From Ohtaekwangia sp035628875 (GTDB taxonomy: Bacteria; Bacteroidota; Bacteroidia; Cytophagales; Cyclobacteriaceae): DNA of 64,000 nt. The stretch is taken from contig DASPIZ010000159.1 of NCBI GenBank assembly GCA_035628875.1, positions 1 to 64,000 of the forward strand, in the 5' to 3' direction. A program made the position numbers and the translations under genes. This document shows positions 1 through 7,787 of this stretch, one piece after another (position 1 is the stretch's first letter; each line of letters begins with the position of its first letter). Under the pieces are notes generated by a model. That model was not told the origin of the DNA. It was given only the letters and a program-made list of their open reading frames with translations, and did no database searches.

Positions 1-6
1 CGTGTC

Positions 7-119
7 GAGGTAGAGCATCCGGCCTCAAGCGGGAAGGCCGTGGGTTCAATTCCGTTTCTCGGCTCTAAGCTGAAGCGTAATGTAGAGATTCCGGATCAAA
101 CTGGAAAGGGTTCAATTCC
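7..119 (+). other. two degenerate tRNA-like units
   Basis: Two stretches (about 7-53 and 80-119) share GTAGAG, then TCCGG, a loop containing TCAA, and GGTTCAATTCC. This is the order D-arm, anticodon arm, T-loop of a tRNA. The T stem of the first copy pairs poorly and neither copy has a convincing acceptor stem, so I do not call a functional tRNA. If read as an anticodon loop, the central triplet would be TCA. The first unit may extend left of the window. They could be decayed tRNA copies or chance; confidence is low. Confidence 0.3.
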
Positions 120-166
120 AATTTTCGCAAAAACTTTTCAGTGAATTCTTCCGTGTTTTCTGTGCT

Positions 167-193
167 TTCTGTGAGCCAGTTTTCTGTGAGCCA
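167..193 (+). repeat. short tandem repeat (15-bp period, two copies)
   Basis: The 12-mer TTCTGTGAGCCA occurs at 167-178 and again at 182-193, preceded by a looser TTTCTGTG copy. It resembles one arm of the CACAGAG-type palindromic repeats scattered in many genomes, but no matching arm is present here. It lies upstream of the tetR promoter and has no visible function. Confidence 0.45.
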
Positions 194-226
194 CCACCCC
201 CATCGTTTCCGAAAATCTCATACAAG

Positions 227-257
227 TTTGGAATTAAGATACCAATCGGTATCTTTG
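227..257 (+). promoter_or_regulatory. tetR promoter (TTTG / TAnnTTTG)
   Basis: A TTTG at 227-230 is followed after 19 bp by TATCTTTG at 250-257, a full match to the Bacteroidota primary-sigma promoter. The -7 box ends 3 bp before the ATG at 261, so the transcript would begin at or very near the start codon (leaderless). The operator palindrome at 238-253 lies in the spacer and runs into the -7 box. Confidence 0.7.
238..253. promoter_or_regulatory. TetR operator O1 (imperfect palindrome)
   Basis: GATACCAATCGGTATC is a 16-bp palindrome with one mismatched pair; the flanks extend it to 20 bp (236-255). A near-identical, fully palindromic copy lies at 870-885 in front of the next gene. Both differ at one central base only. 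The pairing of the two sites with a neighbouring tetR gene strongly suggests they are its binding sites; binding itself is inferred. Confidence 0.75.
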
Positions 258-260
258 ACT

Positions 261-851
261 ATGCGTGATCCCGAAGGAACCATCCATACCATCCTCAGAA
301 AATCCGGCGTACTATTTAATACCCAGGGTTATAAGGCTACGTCATTGAGCGATATCACCAAGGCAACCGGATTAACAAAAGGAGCTATCTACCGCCATTT
401 CAAAAGTAAAGAGGACCTGGAAAAGAAAGCCCTATACCACCTTTCATCCATCCTCCACGAGAAAATGCGCGAAGCCATAAAAGCGCAACCTACGGCCGGA
501 AAAAAAATGCGCGCTATATTTTCTTTTTTTCATTCTTATATCACAAATCCTCCTATAAAAGGAGGCTGTCCCCTATTAAATGTGGCCGTGGAAGCAGATG
601 ACTCAAATCCTGCATTACGACAAGGTGCGCTGAAAATCCTGAACAGCTTACGTGAATCGCTCATCACGATTTTAGCAAATGGAATCAAACATGGCCAAAT
701 CAAAAAGGAGATCGATAAAACATATTATGCTACTGTCATTTTTGCTTCTCTGGAAGGCGCTATTATGATGAGTAAACTAAGTGGAAATAACGACGATATC
801 AGACGCGTTATTAAACACCTCGACAAACTAATGACTGAAATTGAGATATAA
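261..851 (+). CDS. TetR/AcrR family transcriptional regulator
   Basis: A 196-residue TetR-type repressor. The N-terminal DNA-binding domain covers about residues 7-54, with the helix-turn-helix in TSLSDITKATGLTKGAIYRHF (27-47, quoted in part as TSLSDI...GAIYRHF). The C-terminal half carries a GGCPLLN motif common to one TetR ligand-domain subgroup. The open frame begins at 141, but the extra 40 residues are low-complexity Ser/His-rich and cross the promoter, so I start at ATG 261. Expected role: repress itself and the downstream hydrolase/dehydrogenase pair through the palindromes at 238-253 and 870-885. The ligand is unknown. Confidence 0.9.
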   Translation: MRDPEGTIHTILRKSGVLFNTQGYKATSLSDITKATGLTKGAIYRHFKSKEDLEKKALYHLSSILHEKMREAIKAQPTAGKKMRAIFSFFHSYITNPPIKGGCPLLNVAVEADDSNPALRQGALKILNSLRESLITILANGIKHGQIKKEIDKTYYATVIFASLEGAIMMSKLSGNNDDIRRVIKHLDKLMTEIEI

Positions 852-869
852 TTTTTTTTGCTTCGAATT

Positions 870-885
870 GATACCAATTGGTATC
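870..885. promoter_or_regulatory. TetR operator O2 (perfect palindrome)
   Basis: GATACCAATTGGTATC is a perfect 16-bp palindrome, about 80 bp upstream of the hydrolase gene at 966 and just after the tetR stop. It matches the site at 238-253 in 15 of 16 positions. A TTTG at 857-860 and a weak TATCTAAT at 882-889 could form a promoter overlapped by the operator. Confidence 0.75.
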
Positions 886-965
886 TAATAAGATTAAACA
901 AAACACTCCTCACCCCACACACTTACCAATAACACAGTGATCAATATCAAAATGAATCATCGCGT

Positions 966-1838
966 ATGAAAAAATTAATCCCGCTCATACTAGGTCGTTG
1001 CATTAATCTGCTAAGTGCAATCGCACCCCGCTATGCAGGCCAAATCGGATTTAAGGTATTCTGTTATCCATTTCGCGGAACGTTAAAGCCGTACCACAAG
1101 AAATTTCTATCTACGGCAAAAACATCGATTCTTCAACATGAAGGACAGCGTATACAGGTATATCAATGGGGAAGTGGCGCAAAGAAAATTGTATTCTTCC
1201 ATGGTTGGCAAAGCCATAGCTACAGGTGGAAGAACTATATTGAACAATTTCCAGCTAACGAATATACATTGTATGCATTGGATGCGCCGGGTCATGGATT
1301 AAGTACTGGAAGCTTTTTAACGGTTCCATTGTACAGTGTTGTGATAGAAAAACTGTTGCTTCAGCTTGGCGAAGTTGAAGCCGTGATCAGCCATTCCTTA
1401 GGGGCCTTCACTATTTTATATACCTTATCAAGATTACCATTGCTTCCTGTAAAGAAAACTATTCTGCTCGCGCCTCCCGGAGAAGCTACTGAGTTCTTTA
1501 ACTTTTATAGGACAACGTTACGCCTCAACGACCGATCAGTTCGTCATATCGTAAATCATTTTGAAGAAGTCATTTCAAAAAAGGTTGACTTTTTTTCAGC
1601 CTCTAAGTTTGCCGCCACAATTACCCAACCCGGCTTGATTATTCACGACGAAGACGATGATGAAACTTCACACCTTCATTCCGTCGCCATACATAAGTCC
1701 TGGACAAATTCCAAACTAATCATCACAAAGGGACGTGGACATAATCTTAAGGCCCCGGAAATCCTGAAAGAGATCGTAAATTTTATTGGAACAAACAATA
1801 CACTAGAGGAACGTTACGCCAACTCCATTATCCCATAA
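966..1838 (+). CDS. alpha/beta hydrolase
   Basis: A 290-residue alpha/beta-hydrolase fold protein, cytoplasmic as far as can be seen. The oxyanion-hole HGW is at 79-81, the nucleophile elbow SHSLG has Ser144, the likely acid is Asp228 in IHDEDDD, and the catalytic His259 sits in GRGHN. This complete triad supports an active esterase or related hydrolase. It is the first gene behind operator O2, and its stop is only 5 bp before the dehydrogenase start, so the two are probably one TetR-controlled transcript. The substrate is unknown; pairing with an alcohol dehydrogenase suggests ester cleavage followed by alcohol oxidation, which is inference. Confidence 0.88.
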   Translation: MKKLIPLILGRCINLLSAIAPRYAGQIGFKVFCYPFRGTLKPYHKKFLSTAKTSILQHEGQRIQVYQWGSGAKKIVFFHGWQSHSYRWKNYIEQFPANEYTLYALDAPGHGLSTGSFLTVPLYSVVIEKLLLQLGEVEAVISHSLGAFTILYTLSRLPLLPVKKTILLAPPGEATEFFNFYRTTLRLNDRSVRHIVNHFEEVISKKVDFFSASKFAATITQPGLIIHDEDDDETSHLHSVAIHKSWTNSKLIITKGRGHNLKAPEILKEIVNFIGTNNTLEERYANSIIP

Positions 1839-1843
1839 GGATT

Positions 1844-2963
1844 ATGCAACAACTTTATTTTGTTAAAAAGAATACAATGGAATGGCGGGATGTCCCTGCA
1901 CCTGTACTTCAGCATAAACAAGAAGCGATCGTGAGGCCATTTGCGGTCGCGAAAATGTGATCTTGATGATGCTTACCTGTTTAATGCACTACCATTAAAA
2001 CTTCGCTTAGGAAAGTTATTCAATAAGGTCGATCCGGCGTACTTCTCCTCATTCGGGAAAATTTTTTTACAAGGGCCATTTCCATTCGGTCACGAATGCG
2101 TTGCAGAGGTTATCGAGGTCGGAGATGATGTAAGGAAACTTAAGTGTGGCGATGTGGTTTCTGTTCCGTTTCAGATTTCGTGTGGCAATTGCATGAACTG
2201 CTCAGCTGGTTACACCCACGCCTGTAACAACACCCCACCCACTTCAACGTATGGATTCGGTAAACACCTTGAATTCGGTGGTGCTGCTTCCGACTTGATT
2301 AAAGTGCCATTCGCCGATGCCATGTTAATCCCTATTCCACCTGAAATCGATGCTTTGCATCTGGCAAGCCTCAGTGATAATATCCCGGATGCTTATCGAA
2401 CCGTTGGTCCTCACCTGGAAAACAATCCTGAGAAATCTGTCTTAATACTGGGAGGAGTTGCTAAAAGTATAGGTTTGTACGCCGTCGTCCTCGCCAAAGC
2501 ATTAGGCAGTCCGTTGATTGACTATGTTGACTATGACGACGAAAGGAGGTCTTCGGCATTAAGATCAGGTGCCAATAACGTGTTTGCATCATTTAGTCAG
2601 ATATCCCGGAAATACGATATCGTGGTGGATGCCTCTTCCAACAAAAAAGGATTAGATACTGCGATCAGAAGTTTGGCAAAAGGTGGCGTTTGCACCGCCG
2701 TCGGAATTTATATGCGTAAGACCTGTTTTCCTTTCATTGACATGTATACCAATGGAGGTACGTTTATTACCGGTTTTGCAAATGCGCAACCCAATGCATT
2801 AAAAGCCCTTGACTTAATAAAGAAAAAGAAACTGGATCTCAGCCTGGTGACTTCCACCCTATCGACCTGGGATAATGCAATCGATGCGTTTTTAACAAAA
2901 TCCACCAAGGTGATTGTACACAGGGAAAGGGAATTTGTTCCTAAAATTGAACAATCAAATTAG
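1844..2963 (+). pseudogene. zinc-dependent alcohol dehydrogenase, frameshifted
   Basis: A medium-chain alcohol dehydrogenase reading frame broken by one base. From ATG 1844 it reads MQQLYFVKKNTMEW... through AVAK and then hits TGA at 1958-1960. Dropping one A from the AAAA run at 1952-1955 joins it to the frame KCDLDDAY..., which runs to 2963. The second part has Cys of CDLD and GHE (catalytic zinc), a four-cysteine structural zinc loop (CGNCMNC...HAC) and a Rossmann glycine motif (ILGGVAKSIGL). Without the join the product would lack its first about 37 residues and would start at TTG 1941. Either a recent mutation, a phase-variable homopolymer or a sequencing error. Confidence 0.8.
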
Positions 2964-2980
2964 ATACAACGAGCCTTAGT

Positions 2981-3061
2981 ACCGAAGGAGGGACTCGAAC
3001 CCTCATGTCTTGCGACACACGCCCCTGAAACGTGCGTGTCTACCAATTCCACCACTTCGGT
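2981..3061 (-). tRNA. tRNA-Leu (CAG)
   Basis: The minus strand folds as a class II tRNA: acceptor ACCGAAG pairing with CTTCGGT, D-arm with TTGGTAGA, anticodon stem CACGT with loop TTCAGGG (anticodon CAG), a variable arm and T-loop GGTTCGAGTCC. The long variable arm and anticodon identify leucine. No CCA is encoded. It lies directly downstream of the tRNA-Leu(GAG) terminator. Confidence 0.93.
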
Positions 3062-3062
3062 T

Positions 3063-3103
3063 TAAAAACATCTGCATCAACTTCTTCACGAAGCTGATGC
3101 AGA
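3063..3103 (-). terminator. intrinsic terminator after tRNA-Leu(GAG)
   Basis: CTGCATCA at 3072-3079 pairs with TGATGCAG at 3095-3102, and CTTC pairs with GAAG closer to the loop. On the minus strand the hairpin is followed by TGTTTTTA. It starts 3 bases after the encoded CCA end of tRNA-Leu(GAG). Confidence 0.75.
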
Positions 3104-3105
3104 CC

Positions 3106-3192
3106 TGGTGCCCAGGACTGGACTCGAACCAGCACACCCGTTAAGGCACTACCCCCTCAAAGTAGCGTGTCTACCAATTTCACCACCTGGGC
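3106..3192 (-). tRNA. tRNA-Leu (GAG)
   Basis: The minus strand gives acceptor GCCCAGG pairing with CCTGGGC, discriminator A and an encoded CCA (3106-3108). The anticodon stem CTACT closes the loop TTGAGGG (anticodon GAG). A long variable arm and T-loop GGTTCGAGTCC complete a class II leucine tRNA. It has its own promoter at 3223-3253 and a terminator behind it. Confidence 0.94.
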
Positions 3193-3222
3193 AATTCATT
3201 TGTGGCAAGGTATTAAGGGCGA

Positions 3223-3253
3223 CAAATGTAAAAACCTTTACCAATTTTCACAA
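3223..3253 (-). promoter_or_regulatory. promoter for the tRNA-Leu genes
   Basis: On the minus strand TTG (3251-3253) is followed by 20 bp and TACATTTG (3223-3230), matching TAnnTTTG. It lies about 30 bp ahead of the tRNA-Leu(GAG) 5' end at 3192. Confidence 0.6.
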
Positions 3254-3312
3254 CCGGAGCCAAATTATAAATAACTACGTGGCTAAATCTCTTAACGCCA
3301 CAGTCAACTGGC

Positions 3313-5043
3313 CTATTTCAGCCAACCTTCCACCTCTTCCACGGTAGGATTTTGAACGCCTTCCAGTTTTAACTTTTTACGTGTACCACAAACATCGTTA
3401 AAAAGTTTGGAAGCTTTCATTTCCCGCATCTGAGCCAGCGATTGAAAACCGAGTTTCTCGAGAATCGGAATTAATTCTGCACGAACACCGGCCGCTTCAA
3501 ATTCTGCCGCATCAAAGCCGGCAACCGATTTTTCCGGCTTCATTTGCGGGAAAAATAATACATCTTGAATCGATGCTGAATTTGTCATGATCATGCTGAG
3601 ACGATCGATACCAATACCCAAACCTGCGGTAGGCGGCATACCAAATTCCAGCGCGCGAAGAAAATCTTCATCCAGAGTCATGGCTTCTTCATCACCACGT
3701 TTACCCAGCTCAAGTTGCTGCTCGAACCGTTCACGCTGATCGATCGGATCATTTAATTCGGAAAATGAGTTGGCTATTTCTTTCCGGTTACAAATCGCTT
3801 CAAACCGCTCCACCAATCCTTGTTTCGTCCGGTGTTTTTTTGCCAGCGGCGACATTTCAATGGGATAATCTGTAATAAACGTAGGCTGAATTAATTCCGG
3901 CTCGCACGTCTCGCCAAAGATCTGATCGATAAGTTTTCCCTTGCCCATCGTTTCATCCATGGGCACATTAAGTTTTTTACATGTATCGCGCAGGGCAACT
4001 TCATCCATGGCGGAAATATCTATACCAGTAAAATGCTGAATCGCTTCAAACATGGTATAACGTTTCCATGGTCTTTTGAAGTCAATGATATTTTCACCCA
4101 CCTGAACTTTTGTTGTTCCGTGAAGGTCAAGGGCTACTTTTTCAATCATTTCCTCCACCAGATCCATCATCCAGTAATAGTCTTTATACGCAACGTATAA
4201 TTCTATTTGAGTAAATTCCGGATTATGAAATCGAGACATCCCTTCGTTACGAAAGTCTTTGGAGAATTCGTAAACGCCATTGAAACCACCTACAATCAAT
4301 CGCTTTAGGTACAACTCATTCGCAATACGCAGATACAACGTCATATCAAGTGTATTGTGATGTGTTTTAAATGGCCTTGCTGCTGCACCTCCATATAGTG
4401 GCTGAAGCACAGGTGTCTCTACTTCAAGATATCCTTTCTTATTGAGATGCTCACGCATGGAGTTCACCAGTTGTGTACGTTTTACAAACGTATCGCGAAC
4501 CTGAGGATTTACAACAAGATCAACATAACGCATGCGATAACGTTGTTCAGAATCAGTAAAGGCGTCATGACGCGTTACATTTCCCTGTTCGTCCACAGAT
4601 TCTTTCACAATAGGTAGAGGTCGTAATGACTTTGAAAGCACCGTAAATGAGGTAACATGAATGGAAATTTCACCTGTTTGTGTGGTGAAGCCATATCCTT
4701 TCACGCCGATGATGTCACCAATATCAATTAACTTCTTGAATACGGTATTGTATAAAGTTTTATCTTCCCCCGGACAGATATCATCACGGCGAATGTAAAT
4801 CTGGATGCGACCGGTTTCATCCTGCAGTTCAGCGAACGAAGCATTACCCATGATACGCCTGCTCATGATACGTCCGGCGATTAATACATTATTGAACCCA
4901 CCTTCCGATTTGGCAAAATTCTCCAGGATTTCCTTCGCAGAAGCGTTGACTTCAAATAATTCGGCTGGATAAGGATTGATGCCTAGCTTTTCAAGCTCTT
5001 CTTTGCTTTTCCTTCGGATGATCTCCTGTTCGCTTAATTGCAT
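3313..5043 (-). CDS. lysS: lysyl-tRNA synthetase, class II
   Basis: Charges tRNA-Lys with lysine in the cytoplasm. 576 residues: an OB-fold anticodon-binding domain at about 52-140 (VLIAGRIMSRR...), then the class II catalytic core with motif 1 around 190-222, motif 2 FRNEGMSRFHNPEF at 264-277 and motif 3 GLGIGIDRLSM at 474-484. The protein is some 70 residues longer than the E. coli enzyme; the extra C-terminal segment (about 510-576, ending EEVEGWLK) resembles the helix-hairpin tail common in Bacteroidota LysS. A TATTTTTG box on the minus strand lies just upstream of the start and could be its -7 element with a very short leader. Confidence 0.97.
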   Translation of the reverse strand: MQLSEQEIIRRKSKEELEKLGINPYPAELFEVNASAKEILENFAKSEGGFNNVLIAGRIMSRRIMGNASFAELQDETGRIQIYIRRDDICPGEDKTLYNTVFKKLIDIGDIIGVKGYGFTTQTGEISIHVTSFTVLSKSLRPLPIVKESVDEQGNVTRHDAFTDSEQRYRMRYVDLVVNPQVRDTFVKRTQLVNSMREHLNKKGYLEVETPVLQPLYGGAAARPFKTHHNTLDMTLYLRIANELYLKRLIVGGFNGVYEFSKDFRNEGMSRFHNPEFTQIELYVAYKDYYWMMDLVEEMIEKVALDLHGTTKVQVGENIIDFKRPWKRYTMFEAIQHFTGIDISAMDEVALRDTCKKLNVPMDETMGKGKLIDQIFGETCEPELIQPTFITDYPIEMSPLAKKHRTKQGLVERFEAICNRKEIANSFSELNDPIDQRERFEQQLELGKRGDEEAMTLDEDFLRALEFGMPPTAGLGIGIDRLSMIMTNSASIQDVLFFPQMKPEKSVAGFDAAEFEAAGVRAELIPILEKLGFQSLAQMREMKASKLFNDVCGTRKKLKLEGVQNPTVEEVEGWLK

Positions 5044-5123
5044 AAATAAAATTTTCGCAAAAATACGCTAAATAGGGAGAAATGGAAGGCGACAGTGCAG
5101 GAGGTTTAATGTTTGAAGTCCAA

Positions 5124-6320
5124 TCACAGTTTTTTACTTTCTTTTCTCCGTTTTAATTCCTTTCGAATCAGCGTTAATTCCCGGCTACTTTGTCCCGCCA
5201 CCGAAGTGTTTTCTTCCGCCCTTCGAAATAAATACGGCATCACCTTTTTGACAGGGCCATACGGAACATACTTCGCGACATTGTATCCGGCCTTGGCCAG
5301 ATTAAACGAAATGTTATCACTCATGCCATAGAGTTGTGCAAACCAAATACGCTGATCGTTATTTGCCATATTATGCTTCTCCATCATAACGGTGAGGAAA
5401 TAATTACTATACTCATTGTGAGAACCACACATCATATTCACCCGTTGCTTATTCTCCAGACAATACAACAGTGCTTCGTTAAAAGCATGATCGGTTGCAT
5501 CCTTATGCGGATGAATAGGACTTTGATAACCAAATCTTTCGGCACGCTCCCGTTCTTTTTCCATATAAGCACCGCGAACGAGTTTTGCGCCCAACAGAAA
5601 GTTATGCATCACTGCAGTATTACAGGCTTCTTTAAGATTTATCAATGAAACCGTTCTGTAAAGCTGAAAAGTATTAAACACAATGGCCTTTTCCCCATTG
5701 TATAAACGCATCATTTCGTAGGCCATCGCATCGATTGGCTCCTGGATCCAGCTTTCTTCAGCATCAATTAAGACAGGCACACCCGAGTCATAAGCCCGTT
5801 CACAAATTTTATTAACACGAAGACGAATCCTGTTATACGCTTCCGCTTCCGCGGATGTGAGTGTCGTTTTTTGTTGGACTTTCTCCAACAGCGCAACCGA
5901 AGCAATACCACTTATTTTAAAAACGCTAAACGGAATATGCGATTCGCTCCTGGCCTTTTCTATCGTACGAAGGGTTTCTTCAACGGCATTGTCAAAACCT
6001 GCTTCTGTTTTTTCACCTTCAGCAGAATAATCGAGAATTGTCTGAACGCCGTAATTCGCCAGCTGTTCAATGACTCTTTCACTATCAGCAATGCTTTCAC
6101 CACCACAAAAGTGTTCAAAAGCAGTCCGTTTGATGATCGAATCAACAGGAAGTCGCAAAAGGAAAGAAAATTTAACAAACCCCGTCGCAAGCGAAGAAAT
6201 CCAGGGATGGTTAACCAATGAAAAAATAAAGTTTGCCTTTCGAAGTGCGTTGTCTGATTTATACTTAAATGCGACAGCAGTATTGTCAAATGAAATTTGG
6301 GGAGCTGTTTCCATACTCAA
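5124..6320 (-). CDS. proline dehydrogenase (PRODH domain)
   Basis: A 398-residue FAD-dependent proline dehydrogenase that oxidises L-proline to pyrroline-5-carboxylate, the first step of proline catabolism. Visible family motifs are LVRGAYMEKER (247-257), the FAD/proline-site region GSHN (299-302), YGPVKKVMPYL (354-364) and the substrate-binding RRAEEN (366-371). It is the stand-alone enzyme, not fused to a P5C dehydrogenase as in large PutA. It is divergent from aroB, with a TATATTTG box in the minus-strand upstream region. No proline-pathway partner is adjacent. Confidence 0.93.
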   Translation of the reverse strand: MSMETAPQISFDNTAVAFKYKSDNALRKANFIFSLVNHPWISSLATGFVKFSFLLRLPVDSIIKRTAFEHFCGGESIADSERVIEQLANYGVQTILDYSAEGEKTEAGFDNAVEETLRTIEKARSESHIPFSVFKISGIASVALLEKVQQKTTLTSAEAEAYNRIRLRVNKICERAYDSGVPVLIDAEESWIQEPIDAMAYEMMRLYNGEKAIVFNTFQLYRTVSLINLKEACNTAVMHNFLLGAKLVRGAYMEKERERAERFGYQSPIHPHKDATDHAFNEALLYCLENKQRVNMMCGSHNEYSNYFLTVMMEKHNMANNDQRIWFAQLYGMSDNISFNLAKAGYNVAKYVPYGPVKKVMPYLFRRAEENTSVAGQSSRELTLIRKELKRRKESKKL

Positions 6321-6459
6321 TTTAGGTACGCAAATATAAATACAAACAAATGTTAGCTCGTAGACTTTTAATTTTTCTTTTTTAAAACTGAATGCCTATA
6401 CCTGGCTTGTTTACTGTTGCCCACACCCATAACTTTCGCGCTGAAAGGTCATTATTCAA

Positions 6460-7497
6460 ATGCTTCCGGAAAACATTTTATTTAGCCAGGATCCCAATGC
6501 AGATTTAGCGCAGTTTCTGCGGCGTAAAAAATACAGTAACGTCGTTGTACTGGTTGATGAAAATACCCGCAAAAACTGTTTTCCAGAAATCAGGGAAGCC
6601 TTACCTGATTTAAAAATTATTGAAGTGAAAAGCGGCGAAGAACAAAAAAATATTGCCACGTGTAGTTTGATCTGGGAGGAAATGACAACGATGGCACTAG
6701 ACCGGCATGCCCTGTTGATTGTATTGGGCGGTGGCGTACTTGGCGATATGGGCGGATTTTGTGCAGCTACTTATAAACGTGGAATAGATTTTATTTTAAT
6801 TCCCACGACTTTACTGGCACAGGTGGATGCGAGCATTGGCGGAAAACTTGGTGTTGATTTTAATAATTATAAAAATCATATCGGTGTATTCCAACAACCT
6901 GCCTTGACCTTGTTATTCAGTGGATTTTTGAAAACACTTCCCGTATCCGAGTTGAGGTCAGGATTTGCTGAAGTGATAAAGCATTGTTTGATTTCCGATG
7001 CTGCAATGTGGACGGAAATCAGCTCCAGGAAACTGAATGAGCAACGTTGGGAAATACTGGCAAAACACTCTGTCGAGTTCAAGGCGCGTGTAACAACGGA
7101 AGACCCAAAAGAAAAAGGACTACGAAAAATTCTGAATGCCGGCCATACTATTGGTCATGCCGTGGAGAGTTACCTGTTAAGCAAAGGTCACCGCATTTTA
7201 CACGGGGAAGCTATCGCCATCGGTTTGATTGCAGAATGTTTTATCGCCAACCAAAGAAATTTTTTATCTGAAAAAGAATTACAGGCGATCAAGACCTTTA
7301 TTGTCCAGGTATTTGGTAAGGTATGCCTTACGGAAAGCGATATCCGGGAAAGCGCTAAGTTTGCACTTCAGGACAAGAAAAATAAAGGAAACCAGATTCT
7401 TTGCGTTCTCCTCGATGGAATCGGAAAAGCGCGATGGGATGAAGAAATTAGCATCAACGAAATAAAATCCGCACTGGATTACTACCAATCCGTTTAG
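6460..7497 (+). CDS. aroB: 3-dehydroquinate synthase
   Basis: Second step of the shikimate pathway: converts DAHP to 3-dehydroquinate, using NAD and a divalent metal. 345 residues, normal length. The NAD-binding GGGVLGDMGG is at 90-99 and PTTLLAQVDASIGGK at 115-129. Metal or substrate ligands are in GFAEVIKH (168-175), NAGHTIGHA (226-234) and HGE (248-250). aroA, a later step of the same pathway, follows 290 bp downstream with a small minus-strand gene between them. Confidence 0.96.
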   Translation: MLPENILFSQDPNADLAQFLRRKKYSNVVVLVDENTRKNCFPEIREALPDLKIIEVKSGEEQKNIATCSLIWEEMTTMALDRHALLIVLGGGVLGDMGGFCAATYKRGIDFILIPTTLLAQVDASIGGKLGVDFNNYKNHIGVFQQPALTLLFSGFLKTLPVSELRSGFAEVIKHCLISDAAMWTEISSRKLNEQRWEILAKHSVEFKARVTTEDPKEKGLRKILNAGHTIGHAVESYLLSKGHRILHGEAIAIGLIAECFIANQRNFLSEKELQAIKTFIVQVFGKVCLTESDIRESAKFALQDKKNKGNQILCVLLDGIGKARWDEEISINEIKSALDYYQSV

Positions 7498-7682
7498 ATA
7501 TAATAATGTGCTTCAGTTTCATCCATTACCACTTCAGGCTTGAAGGATTTTTTCACTGAATCAGTTCTCCTCACCAGGTAACTACGTGTTCTCTCTTTAC
7601 GATCACCCGTAAGTAACCATGCTGTTAAAATTGCACCGGAAGCAATCCCTACACCCAATGCCAGTTTTTTTGTTACGCCCAT
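7494..7682 (-). CDS. small hypothetical membrane-anchored protein
   Basis: A 62-residue protein with one predicted N-terminal hydrophobic segment (about residues 7-25, LALGVGIASGAILTAWLL) and a basic then acidic soluble tail ending EAHYYI. The layout recalls YtxH-like small proteins but I recognise no defined family. It lies between aroB and aroA on the other strand, overlapping the aroB stop by 4 bp. The ATG and coding bias look real; the role is unknown. Confidence 0.7.
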   Translation of the reverse strand: MGVTKKLALGVGIASGAILTAWLLTGDRKERTRSYLVRRTDSVKKSFKPEVVMDETEAHYYI

Positions 7683-7787
7683 ATTACTTCAATAACTTTT
7701 TTTCACTGCTAAATGTTTCACTTCGCCCGGAATTATCTTTTATAAAAGTATAATTTAGCCCCTGTATTTACTTTGACTGCTTAGATC

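Noticed and set aside
167..193. Possible CRISPR-like repeat
   Set aside because: Only two copies of a 12-mer with a 3-base gap; no spacers of the right length and no cas genes.
141..260. The longer 236-residue reading of the TetR gene
   Set aside because: The extra 40 residues are Ser/His-rich, unlike TetR proteins, and the promoter and operator lie inside them.
1941..1958. TTG 1941 as the true start of the alcohol dehydrogenase
   Set aside because: The upstream frame from ATG 1844 encodes a normal dehydrogenase N-terminus and sits 5 bp behind the hydrolase gene, so a frameshift explains the data better.
3108..3347. A 79-residue plus-strand open frame starting MPRTGLEPAHP
   Set aside because: It lies antisense to tRNA-Leu(GAG); the RTGLEPAHP-type start is a well-known translation artefact of tRNA complements.
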